A stretch of DNA of 64,000 nucleotides from Planktosalinus sp963975935 (lineage in GTDB: Bacteria > Bacteroidota > Bacteroidia > Flavobacteriales > Flavobacteriaceae), in contig CAXBIQ010000008.1 in assembly GCA_963975935.1 (NCBI GenBank), positions 97,587 through 161,586 of the forward strand, read 5' to 3'. Position 1 is the first letter of the stretch. Each line of letters opens with the position of its first letter. Shown here one piece after another: positions 44,894 to 53,125 of the stretch. The translations under genes and the position numbers were made by a program. The notes beneath the pieces were generated by a model. That model worked only from the letters and a program-made list of their open reading frames with translations, was not told the DNA's origin and ran no database searches.

Positions 44894-44917
44894 TTTTTGG
44901 TACTCCAGTACCAAAAA
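44894..44917. repeat. perfect 11-bp hairpin downstream of the replication gene
   Basis: TTTTTGGTACT (44894-44904), two-base loop, AGTACCAAAAA (44907-44917). It could end the replication gene transcript or extrude as a cruciform at an origin. Confidence 0.6.
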
Positions 44918-44957
44918 GCACAACTCCAAGAAAAAGAGAAGCAAAGCTAGTATAATA

Positions 44958-44988
44958 AAAGTCATAGGCGATTAACCCCTATGACTTT
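44958..44988 (+). promoter_or_regulatory. inverted repeat in front of the XRE gene, candidate operator
   Basis: AAAGTCATAGG (44958-44968) and CCTATGACTTT (44978-44988) form an exact 11-base inverted repeat with a 9-base spacer, ending 9 bases before the ATG of the XRE regulator. The position fits an autoregulatory operator; it could instead be a terminator hairpin. Confidence 0.5.
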
Positions 44989-44997
44989 CACAATAAT

Positions 44998-45363
44998 ATG
45001 AATATTATCAATTATTTAAAACAATCGCGACGGAGTGCAAACTTAACCCTTCAAGATATGGCCTATCTATTGGATATGGATTTCTCCAACCTATCCAAGT
45101 ATGAAAATGGTAAAAAGTTACCTCCAAATCGCGTAATAATAGCTTATCACATCATTACCAAAACACCACTGAAGAAATTATTTAAGTATAGCTTGCTGGC
45201 AATGATAGACACAATTTCAAGTAAAACTACATCGCTCATTAGCCAATTGGAAGATGAAGTCAGAACTCCAAAATTAAGTAAGCGCATCGCTGCCTTATAT
45301 GAAGTGCTTAATAACATTGGCTGTTTACAAGACGTAAATGAAAAAGATCATGACAACCAATAA
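44998..45363 (+). CDS. XRE-family helix-turn-helix protein
   Basis: 121 residues with an N-terminal XRE domain (LKQSRRSANLTLQDMAYLL, then SNLSKYENGKKLPPNRVII) and a short helical tail. It resembles the small regulators that precede RuvC-like proteins in Bacteroidota mobile elements. It overlaps the next gene by 14 bases and carries an inverted repeat just upstream that may be its own operator. Confidence 0.85.
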   Translation: MNIINYLKQSRRSANLTLQDMAYLLDMDFSNLSKYENGKKLPPNRVIIAYHIITKTPLKKLFKYSLLAMIDTISSKTTSLISQLEDEVRTPKLSKRIAALYEVLNNIGCLQDVNEKDHDNQ

Positions 45364-45841
45364 TTATCAAAAAGTGACCTTGGTATTGTACCCAAATACC
45401 TTTGGAGTAGGTTTTGTTATTTGTGAAGGACCGAAAGAAATTTTAGATTATGGTATTAAAAAAGTTCGACCTATTTCTCATCATAAGTATATGAAAAAGG
45501 TGAAGTGGTTACTGGACTTTTGTAAACCAGATATAGTATTGCTTTTGGATTACACCTCCCGAAAAATTTCCAAACGTCAAAAACGAATTATTGATGATGT
45601 CGTTCAGTTGGCACATGCCAAGAATCTTAACTTGATAACCTATTCACGTTCTCAGATTAAACAAACCTTTTTGGCTTTTCACGCAAAAACGAAATATGAT
45701 ATTGCTATGGTAATTTTAAATTGGTATCCAGAGCTTAAAAATAAAGTGCCACATAAACGATTGCCCTGGATGGCAGAGCATTACCAGATGGGGGTCTTCG
45801 ATACATTTGCTTTAATGTTGACACATTATTATTTGGAGTAA
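45350..45841 (+). CDS. RuvC-like (RNase H-fold) protein of the mobile element
   Basis: 163 residues from the ATG at 45350 (MTTNNYQKVTLVLYPNT). The strand pattern TLVLYPNTFGVGFVICEG..ILDYGIKKV, the helix-strand KPDIVLLLD and the final helix MGVFDTFALMLTHYY follow the RuvC resolvase fold. The expected catalytic Asp of strand 1 is not present (YPN), while Asp in LLLD and FDTFA remain. It may be a degenerate resolvase or a nuclease with shifted residues. It is coupled to the XRE gene. Confidence 0.6.
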   Translation: MTTNNYQKVTLVLYPNTFGVGFVICEGPKEILDYGIKKVRPISHHKYMKKVKWLLDFCKPDIVLLLDYTSRKISKRQKRIIDDVVQLAHAKNLNLITYSRSQIKQTFLAFHAKTKYDIAMVILNWYPELKNKVPHKRLPWMAEHYQMGVFDTFALMLTHYYLE

Positions 45842-46795
45842 AAGAAAGTTAAATACCGCTGTGGTGATTATAGAGGATCCCACGATGGTTCACGGAAAGG
45901 GAAGCGGGTACACAAGTTTATATATTCCGTTCGGGAACATACAAAATCCGTTGGGTTAAAGGTCTTTTCCTATTCACGAAACGATATACGTTTCGTGTTC
46001 AGTTCGGATATCTAATTTTTGATATGCTTAACTACTCCCCAAGGTATAACGTGACATCTCCGAAATTACATAAGATTTTGAATATGAAGGAGTTGTAATT
46101 TAATCTCATAAACCCCACCATCCCCCTGGATGTTTTAACAGAAAGTGCTACTTTAGATTAAAATTAGTGGATGTTAATATGTACTAACGAAATAGATCAA
46201 TAATAAATTTCAAAGACATGACTTATATACCTATGTTATTCGGTAATCTAAAAAAGGACTTGGATACTCTTTTCCGATTGGGGTGATGTTTACTTTTTTT
46301 TATTATGCGGAGGCTTTTAAAAGGCAGCAAAGGCAATGAAAGATTACCGTTTCAAAGTCTTAGCGATCAAGATCGTGCAAATCGTGCAAATTAAATTAGG
46401 TGACGCCGAGAACCTCTAAAAGACTTTGAGTCAAGGTGTTGATAAAATTTTAAAAAATCAAGTGTTTGTTGTTTTTTCAATCCTGGTTACTGGTTTTTAA
46501 AAGCTGAAGGAATGCTTGAAAAAGGGAAATCCCCTAGTTCGCACCGGGCTCCTTTGTATAGCGTAAGGTCTATAAAAAAATAGCCCGTTTCGACAAATCG
46601 CAAAAGAAGCTTCGCAGTGTTTTGGGTCCTTTTTCAGGCTCCGTGTTTGTTATCCCAAAGACAAAAGATTATATTTGAAAATGAAATGGGATACAAAACA
46701 CTCCAGATAACACCAGATATAGGATAATATTGCCTTCGGCGAGACTACCTATATCCCTCTGACAGCACCAATTTAGCAAGACAAAATCGTAAACT
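45842..46795. other. 954-base region without recognisable genes, rich in secondary structure
   Basis: No convincing coding sequence. One open stretch (45874-46098) has no start codon. Structural features are a perfect hairpin CACGAAACG/CGTTTCGTG (45975-45997), a 10-base inverted repeat TCAAAGTCTT (46352-46361)/AAGACTTTGA (46420-46429) enclosing a double ATCGTGCAA, an imperfect pair GTGTTTGTTATCCCA (46643-46657)/TGGGATACAAAACAC (46687-46701) and the composite palindrome at 46716-46755. It probably holds an element end, origin or attachment site, together with worn-out sequence. Confidence 0.5.
46716..46755. repeat. composite palindrome resembling an integron attC stem
   Basis: Outer stem GATATAGG (46716-46723)/CCTATATC (46748-46755); unpaired bases inside; inner stem TTGCC (46730-46734)/GGCGA (46738-46742) with a TTC loop. 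The bulged double-stem shape recalls integron attC sites, but the canonical GTT/AAC recombination boxes are not evident. It lies 40 bases before the TlpA-like gene. Confidence 0.45.
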
Positions 46796-47536
46796 ATGAA
46801 AAAAATATTTTTATTATTAGTCACTATAACAGCACTTTATTCTTGTAAAAATTCTGAAAAGGAAACATTTGAGAACCTAATTGAAAATAAAATTGAGAAA
46901 AAATTATTTTCTAATACTGAAAGTCAGATAAAAAAATATCGAGAAGATTCTCAAAAATATTGGGATAATAATGATAGTGAGAATGCATTAAAATATAATG
47001 ATTCAATAAAAATACTTATTTTAAATAGTTACATCAAGGATTATAAATTTAAAACTGTTGACAGTACATTTTACAATACATCTGAAAGAAAAAAACCCAT
47101 TTTTTTGCAAGTTACGGCTTCTTGGTGTCCCCCTTGTAAATTTGAAGTTCCTGCTTTAAATAAAATAGTTGAAAAGTATAACGATAAAGTAGATTTTGTA
47201 CTTCTGTTTTGGGATACCCAATCGGAATTAGAAAAAATTGCGCCTGATTATCATAAAAATATTTTCTTAATTCCATCTCAAAAAAAGCAATCTGAACCTA
47301 CAACAATTGATATTTCTGGATTTAGACATATTATGGGATTTCCGACAAACTATTTAATCACACGAGATAATCAAATAATTAATTTTTCTCAAGGAGCAAT
47401 GATTCCAACTACATACACCGACCAAAACGGAGAAGAAGTCACTATTACTAAAGAAGTAGCCAACCAGAAAAATTATGAAAGACTTGAAATGGAAATAAAA
47501 GAATTATTAGAAAAAACTGGCGCTAGCAGTGTGTAA
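46796..47536 (+). CDS. TlpA-like thioredoxin lipoprotein
   Basis: The 246-residue periplasmic thiol-disulfide oxidoreductase has a lipoprotein signal (MKKIFLLLVTITALYSC, lipobox Cys at 17), a charged helical stalk (residues 20-85) and a thioredoxin fold with the redox motif ASWCPPCKFEVPALN near residue 108. The cis-Pro region is in GFPTNYLI near 180. It probably reduces or rearranges disulfides. The four-cysteine secreted peptides encoded 4 kb downstream would be possible substrates, an inference. AT-rich coding sequence compared with the backbone suggests transfer. A weak hairpin (47535-47553) follows the stop. Confidence 0.9.
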   Translation: MKKIFLLLVTITALYSCKNSEKETFENLIENKIEKKLFSNTESQIKKYREDSQKYWDNNDSENALKYNDSIKILILNSYIKDYKFKTVDSTFYNTSERKKPIFLQVTASWCPPCKFEVPALNKIVEKYNDKVDFVLLFWDTQSELEKIAPDYHKNIFLIPSQKKQSEPTTIDISGFRHIMGFPTNYLITRDNQIINFSQGAMIPTTYTDQNGEEVTITKEVANQKNYERLEMEIKELLEKTGASSV

Positions 47537-47760
47537 CAGGTATTAGTCCTGTTTGTTGGGTCGTGTCAGGTTTTTTTAGATGGATTATCATTCTTCTTGG
47601 ATTGTGTCCCTCGGGGCTTTTATCCAAACGGGGCATAATTAGAGTCACTTGCTGCTACTGATTGGGATTGCTTTTTAAGGTGAAAAGGTTTTTGAGGTAT
47701 TAAATCGAAAAGTTGAAACAGCTCCTAAAATAACAAGTACAATAAACGGAAAGAATTTTT

Positions 47761-47919
47761 GACAAAATTGAAGCCCAATTCAAGCTTTGGTACAATGAAA
47801 ATGTGACGCTTTATACCATTAGGCCCTTCAATAACAAAGAAGTCAATCGAGTTGAAAAACCGTATGAAGTATTTGTAAAACAACAGAGCAGGGAGACGGT
47901 TCAGTTTGTGGTTAAATAA
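47761..47919 (+). pseudogene. 3' remnant of an unknown gene
   Basis: A 52-codon open stretch with normal-looking protein text (DKIEAQFKLWYNENVTLY, NNKEVNRVEKPYEVFVKQ, ETVQFVVK) ends in TAA but has no start and a shifted frame just upstream. I take it as the tail of a decayed gene. It overlaps the end of the RND gene by 8 bases. The rest of the 375-base gap (47537-47911) shows nothing else. Confidence 0.4.
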
Positions 47920-50900
47920 CGTTTGTTTTTAAAGTTAACAAAGGTAAATAGACAAAAATAGCTACTAGGGAAAAAAGTAACCCACCCATAGTCCCTACAG
48001 CAAGAGCAAACCAAAAAACTTCGTTTTGACCTCCGATTACAAAGGGAACAAAGCCCAAAATTGTAGAAAAAATGGTGAGTAATATGGGAATTATTTTTTG
48101 TTTAAAAGCCAGCACATACAAAGAAAGTATATTAGACTCTGAATTGTTTTTTCTTATATTATTAAATTCATTTACAATAAAAATGGATGCATTTATTGTT
48201 AGCCCGCTGAGCAATACAAAACTTGCCATACCGCCTTGGTCAAAATTAAAATCAAAGGCATAAAAGGTGATGAAAACGCCAATAAAAGAAATGGGAATAC
48301 TACTCAAAATAATAAAGGGTTGTTTTAATGATTCAAACAATACGGCCGTAATGAAATATGTGACTAGAATAATGAGTAAAAGTAAAACAGTATAATTGCT
48401 CTCCTTTTTTTGAAACATAAAAAAGTAGGGATCACTTTTTTCAAAACTAAAGCCGAGCGGCAATTGTGGTTTTAAATTTTCCAATGTTTCCTCCAAAAAT
48501 TCATTTCCAAAACGAGCATCACCGGTATATTGAAACTCCACTAGTCGTAAATACTCCTGATTTTCTTTGTAAATGGTTTCATCTTCGGGTATTTTTTTAA
48601 TACTAGAATAGTTTTTAAGCTGGTAAACCTGATTTTCGTTTTGTTTGAATACGTGATTTTGTAACCCCCACAAATCAAAAAAACGGGACTCCTTAGCTTC
48701 AAGCCGAATGGGGATGTATTTTCCATCTATGGTTAATGCAATGTCTTGAAATTTTGATAAGGTTAGTGCTGACAAGCCCTGAAATAATCTTGTCGAGGAG
48801 ACATTGTTTAAAGCGAGATAAGTTTTGTCAATGTCTAAAGCGTATTCAAAAGACCTGCGCCTTGGGTGTATGCTGTTTTCTCTAATAATGACTTCTTGAA
48901 CCCGTGGATGAACTAACAATTGATTTTTTAAGGTATCTGCCCAGATGTTAAGGTCATCATAATTATACCCCTTTGCCAGCACCCTGAAATTTATGGACTG
49001 CGTTGCACTTCCCCCAGTGCTGAAAGCGTTTCCCACACCATAAATATTCCAAGACATTCCTCCTTGGTCAAGTGCTTTTCTGGTTACGCGTGATTTTAAA
49101 ATATAAGGGAAGCTACCTTGAGAAAATTGATCTTTAAAAACCACTTCTATAGCAGCATAATCACCGGAATAGACATTAGTGGTAAATTGCTTTATTTCGC
49201 CAAAAGGTCTTAAATAGTTTTCAATTTGAAGAAATGCGTCATTCATTTGATGGATTGTTGCCCCTTTTTCCATACTGCCAATGATGTAAAGTTTTGTTTC
49301 CTCCTTACGATTATAATAGGCGTTTTCAAAAACATAATAAGAGAATAATCGAAAAGTACCCCCCAAGTATCGATCAATATGAGGCTTCAAATTATCCCGA
49401 TACCATTCATTGCCCAGGGTATTGTTGTATGTTTTTTCATACCAAGTTTTGTTTTGATCCAATTTTTGAGGCAACATAAAAAAGGGAATTCCAAAAATGA
49501 GAATGATAAAAACAAAAGCCCATTTCTTATATTTTAATAAAAACCGGATAAAGGATTCATAAAGAGTATAAAATGAGGTATTCCAATGTGAGAAAAACCC
49601 TCTTCTTTCTCTCTTCTTCATTTTGATTTTTTCCATGAGTGCCGGAACAAAAAATAAGGCAATAAAGAGAGAAACAGCCAGATTGATTATAATGACATAA
49701 GCAAAGTCAATCAAATTAAACCTCAAGGCTTCATCAAGAAAATAGATGATAGACAATGCACCAATAGTGGTTAAAGTTGAAGCCAGTATGGGTAAAAACA
49801 CCTTTTTATCTCCTTGATGCTTGATGTGGTCTATCATCACAATGGTATTGTCTATGATGAGACCAAAAGAAATGGTTATACCGGCAAGGGAGTAGAGTTG
49901 AATTTCTATTTGAAAAAGATAATACAGTAAAAATGCAATACTAAGTGTTGCAGCTATACTTAATATAGTAATGAGCAGATATTTTAAACTTCTACTAATA
50001 ATCAAAATAAATAGTAAAAGAATTAATAGGGTATAAAGGGTGCGATGATAAATTTTAGATAATTCTGTTTTTAAAAAACCTGTGTTGTCATGCGTATTTA
50101 TAATACTATAAGTGGGAGGTAAATTTTGTTTTATTTCTTTGATTTCCTTGTTAATTTCATTGGATAAGGCAAGGGTGTTTGTGCCTTTTTGAGCATAAAT
50201 AGCAAGGGTGATGGCATTGTCACCGTTTATCCTAAAATAATGTCTGGTTTCTTGTTCTTTTTGGGCAATGCTTGCAAAGTCAGATAAATAGACAATGCGG
50301 TTGTCAATTTTTTTTATAGGTATCTCCCAGTTTATTTCATTAGTACTAGGCAATATGCTTAAAGTAATCATTTTGTTTTGGTATTTGACCTCCCCCAAAC
50401 TATGACGTGAAAAATGGTTTTGCAGTGCTTGCACCAACTCGTTTTTGGTGATACCAATTTGTTGTAAATAAACAGCCGGATAATTAACTACCCATTCTAA
50501 TTCATTTGCACCAAATACTTGGGTTTTATCAACGCCCTGAATGGCTCCAATGACGGGTTCTAAAGTGTTTTTTACTTGCTGTTGGATGTCATAAGGTGTC
50601 AATGGTGCGCTAACGCTATAGGTCATAAACGCCCTTTCTTCTTCTTGCTCGTCTGGTTTGTTTACTTGAATTGTGGGATAGCTTACTTCTTCAGGCAGTT
50701 TGAGATAAAGTTGGCGAATGATGGTAGCGACTTCAAATCGTGCCATATCCAGCGAGGTATGTTTATTGAAAGTCAAGGTGATAACACCACTTCCTTTAGA
50801 AGACCTGGACTCCATATTTTTAATACCCCTAAGGGTACTAAACCCCGATTCTAAAATGGAGGTAATTTGTTGTTCAACTGGATAAGATGCCGCATTAGGC

Positions 50901-51034
50901 CACATGTAGTTTACCTGAATAGAAGCAGCCCGGTCTGAAGGATTGAGTTGTACAGACAAAAATGGAACTAAAAATAGACCAAAAACAGAAAGAATAACAG
51001 TAAAAGTGATTATTTTAAAGGCAGAAACCTTCAT
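47912..51034 (-). CDS. RND-family efflux transporter, permease subunit 1
   Basis: The 1040-residue AcrB/MmpL-type inner-membrane pump has an N-terminal transmembrane helix (residues 8-28) and two large periplasmic loops with porter-domain strands (residues about 30-330 and 560-850). Helix 4 carries the proton-relay-type Asp in SFGLIIDNTIVMIDH. A basic loop (EKIKMKKRERRG) precedes the second half, and there are six C-terminal helices. The substrate is unknown. No adaptor or TolC gene is next to it, and no close paralogue relation to the second pump is evident beyond the family fold. It points away from the peptide genes. Confidence 0.93.
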   Translation of the reverse strand: MKVSAFKIITFTVILSVFGLFLVPFLSVQLNPSDRAASIQVNYMWPNAASYPVEQQITSILESGFSTLRGIKNMESRSSKGSGVITLTFNKHTSLDMARFEVATIIRQLYLKLPEEVSYPTIQVNKPDEQEEERAFMTYSVSAPLTPYDIQQQVKNTLEPVIGAIQGVDKTQVFGANELEWVVNYPAVYLQQIGITKNELVQALQNHFSRHSLGEVKYQNKMITLSILPSTNEINWEIPIKKIDNRIVYLSDFASIAQKEQETRHYFRINGDNAITLAIYAQKGTNTLALSNEINKEIKEIKQNLPPTYSIINTHDNTGFLKTELSKIYHRTLYTLLILLLFILIISRSLKYLLITILSIAATLSIAFLLYYLFQIEIQLYSLAGITISFGLIIDNTIVMIDHIKHQGDKKVFLPILASTLTTIGALSIIYFLDEALRFNLIDFAYVIIINLAVSLFIALFFVPALMEKIKMKKRERRGFFSHWNTSFYTLYESFIRFLLKYKKWAFVFIILIFGIPFFMLPQKLDQNKTWYEKTYNNTLGNEWYRDNLKPHIDRYLGGTFRLFSYYVFENAYYNRKEETKLYIIGSMEKGATIHQMNDAFLQIENYLRPFGEIKQFTTNVYSGDYAAIEVVFKDQFSQGSFPYILKSRVTRKALDQGGMSWNIYGVGNAFSTGGSATQSINFRVLAKGYNYDDLNIWADTLKNQLLVHPRVQEVIIRENSIHPRRRSFEYALDIDKTYLALNNVSSTRLFQGLSALTLSKFQDIALTIDGKYIPIRLEAKESRFFDLWGLQNHVFKQNENQVYQLKNYSSIKKIPEDETIYKENQEYLRLVEFQYTGDARFGNEFLEETLENLKPQLPLGFSFEKSDPYFFMFQKKESNYTVLLLLIILVTYFITAVLFESLKQPFIILSSIPISFIGVFITFYAFDFNFDQGGMASFVLLSGLTINASIFIVNEFNNIRKNNSESNILSLYVLAFKQKIIPILLTIFSTILGFVPFVIGGQNEVFWFALAVGTMGGLLFSLVAIFVYLPLLTLKTNVI

Positions 51035-51258
51035 GATTTTTTGATGAAGTTTATTATAGTTTTCAATATTACAAATTTTAATAAGATAATCTGCAAATTA
51101 CCGGTTATCTTGTAAAAGATTAATAAATACCAGTCGAAAACATTTGACTTCTTAAATTAAAGTTAATATTTAACAATATATTAACATAGTTTATTTGGCT
51201 TTATTGAAACGGGGAGGGTAAATTGCGTTATATTAATAATCTTAAAACTTTAATTATT

Positions 51259-51426
51259 ATGAAAAAAATTCTCTTCTTTATTGGTTGTTTGGCATTAGTT
51301 CCATCCATTGCATTAGCTGATACTTGTACAACCTATGGTTATTATAATGCACACCAACAACAATTCGTCTGTGATGGTAGTGGTGCTACAACCTGCACTT
51401 ATCGATGTGAAAGTGAGAATCGATAA
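51259..51426 (+). CDS. small secreted four-cysteine peptide 1
   Basis: 55 residues from the ATG at 51259. The signal peptide MKKILFFIGCLALVPSIALA is followed by a roughly 35-residue mature part with Cys pattern C-x14-C-x7-C-x3-C-x5-end (DTCTTYGYY, QFVCDGSG, TCTYRCESENR). The next gene encodes a peptide of the same pattern and length, so both are probably real despite being short. It could form two disulfides in the periplasm or outside the cell. No known peptide family is recognised; it resembles in setting, not in sequence, the NVEALA-type short peptides of Bacteroidota. Confidence 0.65.
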   Translation: MKKILFFIGCLALVPSIALADTCTTYGYYNAHQQQFVCDGSGATTCTYRCESENR

Positions 51427-51461
51427 ATTTAAAATTAATATTAATCTTAATCTAGTTAGTC

Positions 51462-51641
51462 ATGAAAAATAAAAAACCAGTTTTAATTTTGTGTTTAATA
51501 TTTGCATTTTCAATCTCTTCAAGTACCTTAAGTGCACAAAAAATGTGTGATTACTCAGGCTATTTCTTAACAGATGGGGTTTTTAGCTGTGCAATAGGAA
51601 CTTTGTCTTGTTCAGCTCCATGTGCAATTCAAGAACGTTAG
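51462..51641 (+). CDS. small secreted four-cysteine peptide 2
   Basis: 59 residues from the ATG at 51462. The signal peptide (MKNKKPVLILCLIFAFSIS...SAQ) is followed by a mature part KMCDYSGYF, VFSCAIGTLSCSAPC, AIQER. Cys spacing is C-x13-C-x6-C-x3-C-x5-end, nearly the spacing of the peptide encoded 35 bases upstream, with shared GY, F-x-C, [ST]-C-x3-C and final Arg. The two are paralogues in one transcript. Function is unknown; possibilities are a secreted antimicrobial or signalling peptide. Confidence 0.65.
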   Translation: MKNKKPVLILCLIFAFSISSSTLSAQKMCDYSGYFLTDGVFSCAIGTLSCSAPCAIQER

Positions 51642-51979
51642 AACCTGAATATTTGCAATAATTTTATTATAATATTTGATTAACCCTCTATATAATTGTA
51701 AAAATATTATTAATTTTTGCTTTTTGAAAGAGGGTTTGTTTTTGTCATAAGTTCAAAAAATGCTATTCTATAAGGCCTTTTAATTATTAGCATATTTTTT
51801 AAATATTATTATAGTTGAATAACTACATAACCCTTGATTAATACAATCCATTTTTTATTTGTATTAAATTGAAAGTCATATGAATGTTTTATTTGATTTA
51901 CATTTAAATCCGAGAATTATATTTCATTGATAAGTATCATTTATATTTGCTTCACAAATTTTTTAAATAAGAAAAATCT
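51642..51979. other. AT-rich intergenic region with a -7 box
   Basis: 338 bases without a gene. TATATTTG at 51942-51949 matches TAnnTTTG, 30 bases before the lipoprotein ATG at 51980, and gives that gene its own promoter. No terminator hairpin of good quality is seen after the peptide genes. Confidence 0.45.
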
Positions 51980-53125
51980 ATGTTTTCAAAAAATATTATC
52001 ATTTCAATTTTTTTAGTATTAATTCTGTTTTCTTTGTTAGGATGTGAAAATGATTTTAATAGTAATAATAAGTACAATAAATTACCCTCCCTTACAATAT
52101 TAGATTCAATAATAATTGATTTGCCTGGAGCTAAATTTGCTGACTACAGAAAAAACAAAATGTTGTTTTATAATTCCAATGACTTTGAGGTTTTAGTATA
52201 TGATAAATTAAACAACAAGAGTATCAATTTTAACAAACACGGTAATGCTCCTGACGAATATGATAATATAACCGGAAAAAATTTATATTTTATTAATGAT
52301 TCAATTATTGGAATTTCTTCAAACCATTCAATCCAGTTATATAATTTTTTAGGGGAATACCAAAAAAAAATAAATGTTAATAATATATCTATTAGTCCGG
52401 TCTCTAATTTTAAATTCTTAAATGATACTACTTTTTTTTATGTAAAAATTCCTGAGGGTAATACTTCCGAGTTTGCTTATTATTCAGACCCAAAAAAGAT
52501 TTTAGCTTTTGAAAATACTCAAACACTAAAACATAGATTGTTTATTGATTTTCCTACTGAAATTACTGAATTATTTGATGAGCAAGGTTATTTTCCATAT
52601 ACATATGACCATCATTTCAATGTTTTAAATAAGGACTTAATTTCTTACCTAAATTCAAATGGTAATACTATTTATTTTTATAAAAAAAAAGGGAAAGACT
52701 TTATATTGGATAATACAGTCCCTCTTGATTTAGAATATTATGAAAGAATAAAATACAAATACAATTCAATTATTGATATGGATGAATCAATTTTTCAAAC
52801 TTTTGGTTCGCCCATAATATTTGGCAATTATTTCTATGGGGATTTTATTTTTACAATTTATAAACAAGGATTTGACAGAGAATATATAAGAAATTTTGCA
52901 GAAGAAAATGTTGGATTTCCATATTTTAAAAGACCAGAAGCAAAGTATTATATAAATACAATGAAGGATGGGAATAAATATTCTAGCGATTTATTAATTG
53001 ATAAAAAATATGGTATTCCTGTATATATGAACAATGAAAATGTCCTTACTCAAAAATATCCAGATTCTAAATCAGAAAAAACAGGGAAAACAACCTTTTA
53101 TAAACTTAGGTTAGAATTTAAATGA
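51980..53125 (+). CDS. lipoprotein, DUF4221/6-bladed beta-propeller-like
   Basis: 381 residues with a lipoprotein signal ending in LLGC near residue 26. The body has repeated short strands with conserved-looking blade motifs (FEVLVYDKLNNKSI, IQLYNFLGEYQKKI, NTIYFYKKKGKDF, GDFIFTIYKQGF). The layout matches the DUF4221 / 6-bladed beta-propeller lipoproteins that in Bacteroidota often sit beside genes for short secreted peptides. That association makes it a candidate receptor, chaperone or immunity partner for the two four-cysteine peptides upstream; this is inference. Confidence 0.7.
   Translation: MFSKNIIISIFLVLILFSLLGCENDFNSNNKYNKLPSLTILDSIIIDLPGAKFADYRKNKMLFYNSNDFEVLVYDKLNNKSINFNKHGNAPDEYDNITGKNLYFINDSIIGISSNHSIQLYNFLGEYQKKINVNNISISPVSNFKFLNDTTFFYVKIPEGNTSEFAYYSDPKKILAFENTQTLKHRLFIDFPTEITELFDEQGYFPYTYDHHFNVLNKDLISYLNSNGNTIYFYKKKGKDFILDNTVPLDLEYYERIKYKYNSIIDMDESIFQTFGSPIIFGNYFYGDFIFTIYKQGFDREYIRNFAEENVGFPYFKRPEAKYYINTMKDGNKYSSDLLIDKKYGIPVYMNNENVLTQKYPDSKSEKTGKTTFYKLRLEFK

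Noticed and set aside
45874..46098. 75-codon open stretch after the RuvC-like gene
   Set aside because: No start codon, preceded directly by a stop, and odd basic/aromatic composition; not called as a gene.
46380..46400. Tandem ATCGTGCAA repeat as a possible CRISPR or iteron array
   Set aside because: Only two copies of nine bases; too little for an array.
46520..46560. Sequence with a GTTCGcaCC phrase that suggested a tRNA T-arm
   Set aside because: The flanking bases do not form a T-stem and no acceptor or anticodon arm is found.
51640..51980. Possible third short peptide after the four-cysteine pair
   Set aside because: No frame with signal peptide and cysteines was found in the AT-rich gap.
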